Assembly: GCA_033398695.1 (NCBI GenBank)
Contig: CM065801.1
Coordinates: 4,402,001 to 4,466,000, forward strand
Source: Orobanche coerulescens
Lineage: Eukaryota; Streptophyta; Magnoliopsida; Lamiales; Orobanchaceae
Direction: 5' to 3'
DNA length: 64,000 nucleotides
In this document: positions 35,574-46,464 of the stretch, piece after piece
Layout of the letters: every line of letters starts with the position of its first letter
Position numbering within the stretch: position 1 is the stretch's first letter
Program-made: the position numbers and the translations under genes
The notes under the pieces: model-generated
What the model was told of the DNA's origin: nothing
Databases searched by the model: none
The model's input: only the letters and a program-made list of their open reading frames with translations

Positions 35574-36887
35574 ACTGAACGGACAACCAATCAGAATAAC
35601 AATATAAAACAAACCTCACCTAATCGACATAAGCCCACAATCAACAGCACAATGCAATATTCACACGTTCACATTGACAAAGATGTATGACCTATACCTC
35701 AGCATACACGGTTAAAACATTAAGCATACCATTGTGATCCAACACCGATAATATTCTAAAAAAAAAAAACAAGTTTATCGAGGTATTTGTTCGAATGATA
35801 ATATATAAAAAAAAATTCGCGAGTTTGAAAGATTTTGCTGGGATGAAATTTTGAAAACACTTTATTTAATACCTCGGTCATTGAAGTGGGGAACGATACC
35901 TAACAGCGTATCCCGCCACTTGGGCATACAACCCAGATTTTCTGACGAGAATACTAATATAGCAACTCACTGCACGACTTAACCTCAATACATAAACACA
36001 TAACGTTCTAATTTATGGAAGCCAAAGTTGTTTTGCAAAACAGAAAATTTCCAAAATCCTTTAGTTCATAACCAAAACGACGGTAATATTTTACAAAGTC
36101 CGAAGTATTTCAAAACATATTTTTCAAATACCATCTGATTGTGTCATTTGAAAATACACGGCCCATTTGTCAAAATTTAACAAATTTTAAAAAATCCATA
36201 TAAACCGTGGTTTGACCGCACCACCAAAATATTTTCCAAAAATCGATTTCTACAAAATTCTCAAACTGTAAAGTCCTTCAGGAAACATTCTCAAACTTAC
36301 CCATAGCGGACAAAAATTACAACATTCCAAAAACAGTCGAATTTAAAACCACATACTCAAATGGCAACCAGGGTCGCCAATTCAATCAAATGCATCTCGT
36401 GGTATCAAGTTTAAACACACAACAAAATCATTCATCGGAGTTTCTCACAAACTCTACTGTCGGTACCTTTTCGAAACCCATTAAGGTTTACAACTTTCAC
36501 AACATACCACCCCACCCGGTGGTTCAAAGATAAAACAATAACGTGCCCAGTTCTATACGCATATTATGTGCCACAAGTATTAAACACAACTATATTACAG
36601 AATACTGTGTAAATAAAATTACGCACCGCAATTAACTCACTAAGGTAAAATCGAGATACACAGGTATTACGCATAAAGGAGGAGACTTACATCCACAGGT
36701 CGCACGGAGGTGACGGTCGCCCACGATACTAATCTCGTCCGACAACATAACCGACACGTTGTGACTACGCACAACTCAACTTGTCACCTGACGACTCGAA
36801 CGACAAGGCAACACATTACTCGACAAATCACGACTTGAAACGACCCGACAGCCTAGGTTTCCGCAACCTAAGCTCTGATACCATAAA
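35574..36887 (-). other. Leader of element F with putative intron and primer-binding site
   Basis: The primer-binding site at 36871-36883 reads TGGTATCAGAGCT on the minus strand. A GTAAGTCTCC donor at 36690 and a TTCAG acceptor at 35575 define a possible 1.1-kb intron ending one base before the gag ATG. The same donor context exists in element A. No coding sequence is credible here. Confidence 0.6.
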
Positions 36888-38647
36888 TGTAACACCCCCA
36901 AAACCATATGGGAATATTACACGCCGTAGACCCTTTCCACAAGGATCTACCAGGCTAAACATCCATAAACAACCAAATGCTTGCCCATCCAGGGTCAAAC
37001 AATAAAATGATACAGACCGATATGGTCACTTACACGTGAATACACAGACCGATGAGGTCACACAACCCAATCGACAAAACTGACTTAAATAACATTAACC
37101 CACACAGGGGTCGAAATACAATACAACGGAAGACTGAAATCAACTCTGACAACACAACAAAAATCAAAACAACTCTCGACTCATGATTAGTATCGCAGCT
37201 CGTCATCCTCTTGTGCCAATCTTGTGACTGCTCCCCTGAATCTGCATGTACCTGGACGCAAAATAGACATCCACCCCCTGATTACTCGGGGGTTAGTAAA
37301 ACTCCACTATTTTACTAGTGCAAGTATCAAATCATACGAAATGTAACAAGCAAATAATAATCGTGAATCTAATATAATAATCAAGTATCAAAATATTCTC
37401 GGGAGGTTTTCACAAGGGAAGATAAGCTATGAAGCATTCGAAAATAAGATTATCATCTCGGGAATTTTTAGATTTTCAAAACCTTTAAGACCTCAAGTCC
37501 TGATTCACAAAACCTTTCGAAAAAGTTTAGGGCCTTAACCCAAATCTTGTTTCATAACTCAGCAGTTTACAATACGGGAAACATTTATTCAAGCTTAGGA
37601 CTCGGTCCAACATTCATTTTCATAAAAGTTTTCCTTTCAAAACTTTGATTTGAAACTAATCATGCTCATGACACCGTGATCCACTGTCACGTGTCTCCGT
37701 ATGTTCAACAACCCGCACGGACTACACAAAATAATCATGCTCATGACACCGTGATCCACTGTCACGTGTCTCCGTAGGTTCAACAACCCGCACGGACTAC
37801 ACCACGCATAACCAATTCCGACACCGTGATCCACCGTCACGTGTCTCCGTAGGCTTAACAACCCGCACGGACTATATGTAACACCCCCAAATCCTATTGG
37901 GTTATTACAGTGCCGTGGACCCCACGTCAGGAGATCCACCAGGCGAACATGACTAAAATACGTTAAATTAAACAACAAGGGAAAATCATAGTCCCTACCA
38001 TGATATCCAACACAATATTCCGATAGGGAATTTCAACGACAAAAGTGGCCTACATGGCCAAAATGAAATCTGACAAAGATCCACGAACATCTGTTCGGGT
38101 AATACAACACGACAACAACTGACAAGACTGGAGTACACTCCAACTGACTGACCAACAATGAACAACTCGGACTAGTATCGCTCGAATGCCTCGTCACCAT
38201 CGTCATGCCCCTGTGCCTCAACTCTCTCCTCGCAAGCACCTAAAACATGAAAACATGTTCCGCCACTGGTCGATCATCCAGATAATGAACATCAAATACA
38301 TGTATAACATGATATGCATCCAAAAGCGAATGAAACGGTATAATGATGATAATAATACGAGATGCTCACAAATCAAAGTAAGAACCGAGCATTCGTGAAA
38401 TACTATGCCCACGGCATACTATTAATACCTGTTCGACGGGTTAGAACATAAGTGCCCAACGGCGAATCATAATCACGTAATACCACAAGGAATTACACGA
38501 CATGAACCAAACCGAGCGATTAAATATGAATCACAATGCCCGGAGGCTCCAATGAAATTAACAAGACAATCACAAGGCCTAAAACCACTCACCAAACTCA
38601 CAAATATCACAATCACATGAAGTCGAAACATTGAAGTCCGTTATTGA

Positions 38648-38868
38648 TTAGGGCGAAGCCACGGCATGAAAGCCGTATCACAATTAGGGCGAAGCCACGG
38701 CATGAAAGCCGTATCACAATTAGGGCCGGCCACCGCATGAAAGCCGTATCACAATTAGGGCCGAAGCCACGGCATGAAAGCCGTATCACAATTAGGTGGT
38801 CGGCCACGGCATGAAAGCCGTATCACAATTAGGGCCGAAGCCACGGCAAGAAAGCCGTATCACAATTA
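38648..38868. repeat. Minisatellite in solo LTR G, six ~37-bp units
   Basis: Unit ATTAGGGCCGAAGCCACGGC followed by ATGAAAGCCGTATCACA, six copies. Each unit holds an inverted pair (ACGGC...GCCGT) that could form a small hairpin. About 38925-39215 follows as a degenerate ~70-bp tandem array (TCGATT, GAACGGC, ATGATATGA motifs). Confidence 0.85.
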
Positions 38869-40107
38869 GGGATGGTATCTTTGTCTTGAGTCGGCCGGCA
38901 CCATCCTCGGCAGTCCCAACTCAACACCTTGATTTCCTTAGAACGGCTAACCGATGACAATGATGCGGCAGATGATTCCATGAATGCTTGAGCGCTTGAT
39001 TTCCTTATAATGGCTAATCGATATGAGCGATATGATGAATGATTGAATAACTCGATTGCCTTAGAACGGTCAATCGATACAATGATATAGTGAATGATTG
39101 AACATTTCGATTTGCTGCGAACGGCAATTCGATAACAATGATATGAAGGATGCCTCGGTACCTTTAATCGGTTACCGACGACGAAAGTGAGAAATGAATA
39201 AGCCAATGCCTTTAATCGGCGTGTACAGTTTTAATGACAATCTAAAAAGGAATAACAATAATATTTGGCAAAATTGCCGAAAGGTATCGTCGAGCGATCT
39301 CTTAATATCAATGAATTCATGAAGAGACTAAGTCTCGGAATGATACAACACATTTATACACATATATGATGACATTAATCTCATTGACTAGTACAAGTAT
39401 AAAACTTGCCTCAAACCGAAGGCGGGAAGGTACTTCCACGATCAACGTCCTTAATGAAATTATCGGCCGCTCGAACAACCTTGAACAACATAAATACCAA
39501 CAATTCTCTTAATACACGAATCAAGCATGATCACAACCAACTCAAAAGTCGATACAACAATACCCGAAACTCATTGGGGCATTAAAACAAACGCATTGTA
39601 AACAATCTCCAATTGTTTACAACCAAAACTCAATTACATCCGAAACCAACTTCCAATGAATGATTCAAACCCACAAAACCTCATGAATACTATCAATAAT
39701 CCAAAATGAATATCCGAAAACGTGATTATAACGACAATTAATCGAAAACCCCCAATTTCAACTCGATATTCAAAGTGTTCTTGAATAATCCCTCAATAAT
39801 CCAATGAATCCTTATATAAACTCATAATCATATACATGTCCCTTCATATAACATGATTATAACGTCCCAAAACATCATATCTCAACATAGAATCGAAATC
39901 CAAGGTGTTGAAGAATATTACCTTTGAAGATCTAAGTACTTTAATCCGAAGAACACGCGTTAAATTGATTATCCGGCTTCACGATCGAAAGGAGATGAAG
40001 AAAATCAAACACCCAAATGATTTGTGAAGGAAAAACCTTCCCTCAAGCTTTCTCTCTCGGTTGAAGGTGATGAAAAGGGAGAAAATGGTGAAATCTTTGA
40101 AAAAGCG

Positions 40108-40440
40108 AATTTAAGGAGTTGGTGCTGCGGACACGGCCGTGCCGATCGGCACGGTCGCATGACGCACGTTGGCCGACAGGACTCGACCGTGTCCCGCTTG
40201 ACACGGTCGCGCGCGCGGAGGGCCATCCGACGATGACCCGTCCGACAGCGGCGACTCGGCATGACTCGGCCGTGCGCTGCACGACAGTCGGGCGTCTTGG
40301 CGGCGAGCATTCTGGCTTATCCGGAAGGGTTCGACTCGGCCGTGCCAGACGACACGGTCGGGTCCTGAGGCAGACACTTCGGCATTTTCCGAACGAGTAC
40401 GGCACGGGCCGTGTCGGACGACACGACCGAGTCCGTTCGG
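40108..40440 (-). promoter_or_regulatory. LTR G promoter: CGGCCGTG-type inverted motifs upstream of TATA-like box
   Basis: Repeated motifs ACACGGCCGTG, GTGCCGATCGGCAC and CCGTGTCGGACGACACGACC lie in 40130-40440. On the minus strand a CCTTAAATTC box (40108-40117) follows. Confidence 0.5.
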
Positions 40441-42016
40441 CAGTGATCGGCCAATAACTGAAAAGTGAGCGGTTGAGCTAAAATGACCATAACTCTCTCG
40501 TCCGGACTCCGATTGACTCACCGTTTGAACCATTGGAAAGCTAACTCGATGCTCTATAATATTGCAAAGATTTAGAATTTTTGGAGTTACCAAAAATTAA
40601 TGGTGATCTAACAAAGTCGAACTCATATGAGGAAAGTTGAAACAATGAACAATAACGATACACCACTCGAAGTTTTTTCCGAACAGTGAACACGGTGAAT
40701 GAACATGATTGATGAAAGATCATAATCGAGTGAAAATACACTGAGTGACAATTACAGACTGATAATTACTGAATGAAAATGAATGAATTACAACCGGGTA
40801 TTACACTATATCAATCACAACAATCACACACACAGTCCTGACACCGTAGTCCACTGCCACGTGTCACCGTAAGCCCCGTCGAGCTCACCCGGTTGGACGT
40901 ACTGTGTCCGAAACTCATGGTCCACTGCCATGCGTTATCGTAGGCCTCGTCAGACCAGCACGATTGGACCTCAGTACCTCACTAAGTCCTGACCCCGTAG
41001 TCCACTGCCACGAATCCTCGTAGGTCCCGTCGAACCAACACGAGTGAACTTAGCGGTCACACACATATTCATATTCACATTCACATTACATACAACAACG
41101 AGCACAATTAATCAATCACATTGATCACCACAAAATCGTACATCACACGCACATAACACAATCTCAACACTCGCAACAACTATCGTCAATCAACGACACA
41201 TAACCAACATAACACACGTTCGGTACACAATACATTGCATAACCAAGTGTACAACCATCCCATATGTACGTCGCAATCCTGCACAAATGACACAACGCCT
41301 AACACGTATACTAATATAACACTATTATCGCAAAGCCTTCAAATTACGGAAAACACAACCAACTCAAACGGAACATAATTACGAAGGCAAGCAAAATCAT
41401 CATACATCTCATACGTAATTACTAGTCGCAAGATACAAGTCGTATAATAAGATACTTGCCTTACTAACCACTACCGAACGCTCCGAAGAACACGGTTCGA
41501 CCGGGAAGCTCGGACCCCGAAGAAGACAACGAACGGAAGGGTTCCGACTCGAGTTCTTCACAAGAATTTCGTCCCTAAGTCATACCAATGATAAATCAAC
41601 AATCGTACGATGGATAATAATCATACAACGCCCAATTCCCCCCTCTAAGACCTTTTGTCGAACACCTTCAAGGCGTCGACTAAGAACTCGGTCAAAACAA
41701 TGAATCGATACGATCCAACCATGGAATAACAAGGGAAATGATATAATACATCTAAATAATCATCAATCCATCATAATCCTAAATCGGATTAAACGGACGA
41801 AATCAACCAAAATACCCAAATTCCCCAAAACTAGATTTCTAGAAAATCTAACCTGATTCGCTCGATCAAAGGATGTTATAGGACTGACAATTGATGATAT
41901 GAACTCCAAGACTTCATGGATTTAACACCTGACAACATCCCTCCATGATTATCAAAGCTACAGCCGCGGAAGAGGATGAAACGAGTGAGAAAATGGCTGA
42001 AGAAAACGTCCGCTGG

Positions 42017-42180
42017 CCTTAAATAGGCCGACTGCCGGCCACATAACGTACGTAATCGGCCGGGCCTTACGTACGTAACCGGCCATGGCCGAGACACTGC
42101 CCAAAAATGCCGGCATCGTTATGTACGTAACCGGCCAAGGCTTACGTACGTAACCGGCCTTACGTACGTAACTGCCGATC
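42017..42180 (-). promoter_or_regulatory. LTR F promoter: TTACGTACGTAA palindromes upstream of CTATTTAAGG
   Basis: Three exact TTACGTACGTAA palindromes and several partial ones with CCGGCC spacers lie in 42050-42180. On the minus strand CTATTTAAGG (42017-42026) follows within about 25 bp. Confidence 0.6.
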
Positions 42181-42746
42181 ACTACCGGTCGTAACTCCAC
42201 CAGTGCCGGCCTGGGCCCAGACTGCCCGGTCATGACTCGGCCGGGGCCAACTCCGACGGCCCGAACGACCCCGAAACCCAAACCTGAATACGAATCGAAG
42301 ATACGGTTACGAAGTACTCGCAAAGACGAATCCGAGCACTAAGAGAACACACGATTCCGACCACCCGAAGGCTCGAAATTCGACAACGGGAAGTAATTAC
42401 CCCAAACTTTGGGAAATTACGAAAATGGCCCAAAACGTCCGAAATACACGATACACGATCGAAACACCAAACCAAAGCTTACAACATGAACAATAACATT
42501 AAATGAACTTACGAGAAACTCGAAACAACAGTTTCGGATGAGATTCGCGGGAATCGAACTTAAGTGCGGAAAAGTCGTTTAAGAACATGGAACTCAACAA
42601 AACGATACCGAAACGAACTCGGATGACAAAAAGTGCAGAATTAAATATTCTCAGAATGACGAAACGGTCATAAGCGAGTCGTCGAAACGGACCTCCGCCG
42701 AAAAATAAAAATTACCGGAAATCAAAATTGCGGATATTACACCTCG

Positions 42747-42788
42747 CCCCCTCTCTCTCTCTCCCCCCTCCCTCCCTCCCTCTCTCCC

Positions 42789-42866
<78 letters not shown>

Positions 42867-44219
42867 AAAAACACAAAATAGCCACTAGATATGATAAACT
42901 TGCCTTGTAGAACAAAAAATGCTCAAATGAGAATATAGCGGGGTATGACCAGTATGCTAGCATAGACGAAAAAAATCTCCGCTAGCATGAAACATATTGC
43001 TCGAATCAACCCTAAAAAAATTTTATATTGGCAATATGGGCCTAAAACCAAGCATAGACATGACTAAGATCACAACGATGTTTCAGTAAATAGATCCGAT
43101 AAAACGAGTGAGATCACCGATAAACGAAACAAAACATATGGAGGCTCCCTTCGTAGTCGAGACAGATGCCGCCCCAAACATCAGAATCAACTAAATCAAA
43201 TGATGCATAAGTTAGAGGTACTCGGATTAGAAAACAAAGCATAAAATATTCCAAATAAATAAAATCATATTTGACAATGATACAATGTACATTTATCTCA
43301 ATATACGAAAAAAATAAACAGAGAAGAAGAAAAGTGTATAAAATTTGAAGCCGCTTCTAAGAATGCTACTACATTATGTATCATCGATACAAAATCTATA
43401 TAAGATAAATATTTAGGCAATATTCAGTAAATATATAAATGATAAATAATAAAAACGAAGGGGATATTTATATATTATTTATACATTCATTATTGCACGT
43501 GATGAATATATAAATAATAAATAATAAACAAAAGATAAGTGATGAATACAAAATAATACACCATGTTTGAACTTTGAATCATATATCCGAATCATGATAA
43601 TAGAAAGATAAGACCAAATTACAATATCTAATACATTTTACAAAAATATTAAAAAAGTATCATAATATTAAAATAATTACAAAAATTATAATTTGCATTG
43701 ATATTCAAATAATGGAAAAAGATCATATGAAAACTAATTACCTTGTGAAATCTAGAAACTTTTGTAGGCTATTGATATTAGTGATCTAACGACCGTAGAT
43801 GAGTAGAATTATATGCATTTATGTATTTTTTTTATTGCATTATTTGTTGCATATACTAGCGACCAGCTTGATGCAACAAATAATAACAAATATACAATGA
43901 AATTACTTAATAATGCAATTTGTTTCTAGATTTCACCATTAAGGGTGTTTCCACCATAGTCAATCCCTTCAAATAATAACCAAACTGTTACTTATACGTA
44001 TCTAAATGCAACATACTTTATAAAAACTGAAGCGTTAAATATTGAATAAATTGATTTTTAAATATATTATTTTAGGTAACCAAACTTTTAGTTAAAAAAA
44101 TTCAATGATTTAATTTTATAATTATTTTATTTGTATTAATTTTATATAATTAATTTATAATTATCGTCTCGACATGTAAATAACCAGAAAAGAAAAAGCC
44201 TACATTAGCTATTTCTCAT
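42747..44219. other. AT-rich intergenic flank with (CT)n(TA)n microsatellite
   Basis: A pyrimidine-rich block and (CT)n run (about 42750-42835) lead into (TA)n (to about 42864). The remainder is AT-rich, with no ORF, RNA gene or repeat I recognise. Confidence 0.7.
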
Positions 44220-44223
44220 AAAC

Positions 44224-44458
44224 TGGGCTAGGTTTTCCTGTTTAACTGGGCCAAACACTTCAGTCCGAATCAGAAGTAGTTTGGTTTGGGCTACGCAGTA
44301 GAGCAGATATCGGGCCTTTTGATGGATGTAAAGAAAATGAAGTGTTCAGCGGCAATTAGTGAACCATTTTTTTATGTCCTTTCAACGAGGAAGACCAAGA
44401 AAGAAGGGCATTGGTGAAAAAGAAATAACCCCTTAAAACCCTTCTTCTTAAACCCTAA
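44224..44458 (+). promoter_or_regulatory. PPAN promoter: site II (TGGGCY) motifs and telo box
   Basis: TGGGCT at 44224, TGGGCC at 44247 and TGGGCT at 44287, and the telo box AAACCCTAA at 44450-44458, about 54 bases before the ATG. Site II plus telo box is the known signature of plant ribosomal and ribosome-biogenesis gene promoters, which fits the encoded protein. Confidence 0.75.
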
Positions 44459-44511
44459 TTATACCTCATTTCTGCGGCGACATCGATAAAATTCCTTGTT
44501 TACCCGAAGGC

Positions 44512-44828
44512 ATGGCTCGATTCCGTAATGTAAGTATCATCAAATCATTATATTCCGTCGCCAGTCTTCTGTTTTAGGTTATTTTTCTTTCACAAATTTC
44601 GATACTTCGACGTGATTTTTGTTTCTATTTTGTGTATGTTGATGATCCAGAAGAGTAGGAAACCCTTCGTCAGACCGATGATCAGGAAACAGCCAACTGT
44701 AGACCACGTAACAGGGGATAAAATCCCGAAGAGTTTCGTGTTTTGTCGGGGGAAGTTACCCGGCGTTCTCAGGCAATTGGAGATGGATCTGAGAAAATTG
44801 ATGCTTCCGTACACTGCTCTAAAGCTTA

Positions 44829-44887
<59 letters not shown>

Positions 44888-46421
44888 TTCTGGATCTGCA
44901 TCTTGGCATTTAATCGTTTAATTATGTGTAGTCAAGGAGATCGTTTTTTTTGTTCTCAATAGATTTGAGTTTAGTCCTTTGTGTAGTTTTTTTTTTTTCA
45001 TGCTGATTTTTATTGCAAAATAGTAATCACTTTGTTTTGAATGATATACATATAGCTAGACCTAGCAAATCGTTGTGTACCAAAAGTACAAACCCATACA
45101 CACACGAAATGAATTCGTGTCGTGTCGTGTACCGCGTAAATTCGTTTCATGTCGTGTCGTGTTTTTGTGTCAGGCACATAATATAAAATAAATATTAAAA
45201 TATTATAAAAAATAACAATTTTAATATTTTAATATTATTTTTTATAAGTTTTAGTAAACAAAACGAAACGAATGACAACGAAAACACGAATGTTTACACA
45301 AAATTTATGAAGTTCACATTATATTTTCAAATTTTAAAGTTTAGTACAAACAGAATTCATAAAATGTATATTGTTTTTATAAAATTAAACATAAAATTTT
45401 AAATTAAATATTATTTATTTATTTCGTGTACCTCGTGTCGTGTATCCAAAGGGTAAACACAAAATCGACACTAAATCTCGATCGTGTACTTTCGTGTTCG
45501 TGTATTTTCGTGTTGTGTACTAAAAATGCAAACACAAACACTAAATTTTCGTGTCGTGTGGTAAATTGCCGGATCTACATATAGCACCATTGATATTTGG
45601 TGAGTCTACTAACTATGATCTTGTCTGATCTCCTTTTCCTTTTTTTCCTTGTTTCATAGGAAAAAAAGCGTAACAATATCAAAGACTTCTTGAATGTTGC
45701 GGGTCCAATGGGTGTTACACATTTCCTCATTTTATCAAAAACCGAAACCGCACCATACTTGAGGGTTGCTAGAACGCCACAGGGTCCAACTCTTACTTTC
45801 AAGATTCACAAGTATTCACTGGCTAATGATGTTATTCGGTCTCAATTGCGCCCAAGAAGTCCTAAAGATCTCTTTAAAGATCCGCCACTGGTAATTTGTC
45901 CATTTACCATACATGAACTTCACTTCTCAGTTTCTTGTAGCATATAAGGATGTGACTTGAGCTGTTATTCTTTTTAAATTTGTTTTCTAGCTCGGACTAT
46001 GACCATAATGTATGCATTCTGAGCTTGATGCTTCTAACTTGTAGATTGTACTCTCTGGTTTTGGCACCGGAGAACAACATCTAAAGCTCGCCACAATTAT
46101 GTTTCAGAATATATTTCCTGCTATTGATATAAACACTGTAAGTGTTTGAAACCTATGACCTGAGTTTTTTTCTCCAACTTGAACGAGTGTCGTAACTTAA
46201 CTTTTACAATTACCATCGACTGATTGTAGGTCAAGGTTTCATCTTGCCAAAGGATTGTGTTGCTTAATTACAACAAAGACACGAAGCTCATTGATTTCCG
46301 GCACTACTCAATCAGGTTACAGCCTGTTGGAGTGTCACGAAGAGTAAGAAAGTTTGTTCAGAACCATCAGGTGCCTGATTTGAGAAATCTTCAGGATGTG
46401 AGTGATTTCTTGACGAAGTAT

Positions 46422-46464
<43 letters not shown>

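Larger units (their letters stand above)
37877..40805 (-). mobile_element. Solo LTR G (2929 bp)
   Basis: Starts TGTAACACCCCCAAATCC, ends GGGTATTACA and is flanked by CTATA on both sides (37872-37876, 40806-40810). There is no internal region, primer site or second LTR, so the element was probably removed by LTR-LTR recombination. Size and ends match A and F, but internal repeats differ. Orientation is inferred from the termini. Confidence 0.88.
7337..42741 (-). mobile_element. Element F: outermost nested Ty3/gypsy element
   Basis: The outer element is flanked by the 5-bp duplication CCTCG (7332-7336 and 42742-42746). Its remaining own sequence is a partial 3' LTR (7337-8153, resuming 34476-34640), part of gag, the leader and a full 5' LTR (36888-42741) split by solo LTR G. 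Element B sits in the left LTR. The left LTR runs directly into gag at about 34640, so a deletion has removed the rest of that LTR and the whole pol region. It landed in a low-complexity CT-rich stretch that is still visible on both sides. Confidence 0.88.
36888..42741 (-). repeat. 5' LTR of element F, split by solo LTR G
   Basis: Own sequence is 36888-37876 and 40811-42741, about 2.92 kb. Starts TGTAACACCCCCAAAACC and ends GCGGATATTACA on the plus strand, followed by duplication CCTCG. Units of about 70 bp with GACACCGT(A/G)(A/G)TCCACTG(C/T)CACGTGTC are repeated on both sides of the G insertion (37660-37870 and 40833-41050). Confidence 0.9.

Noticed and set aside
38648..38868. CRISPR-like regular repeats
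   Set aside because: The units are directly adjacent with no unique spacers, and the window is plant nuclear DNA. It is a minisatellite in an LTR.
42728..42963. Open frames through (CT)n(TA)n microsatellites, also at 44590-44962 and 46257-46587
   Set aside because: Ser/Leu and Arg/Glu repeats are translations of the dinucleotide run. Only the PPAN exons inside these spans are real.
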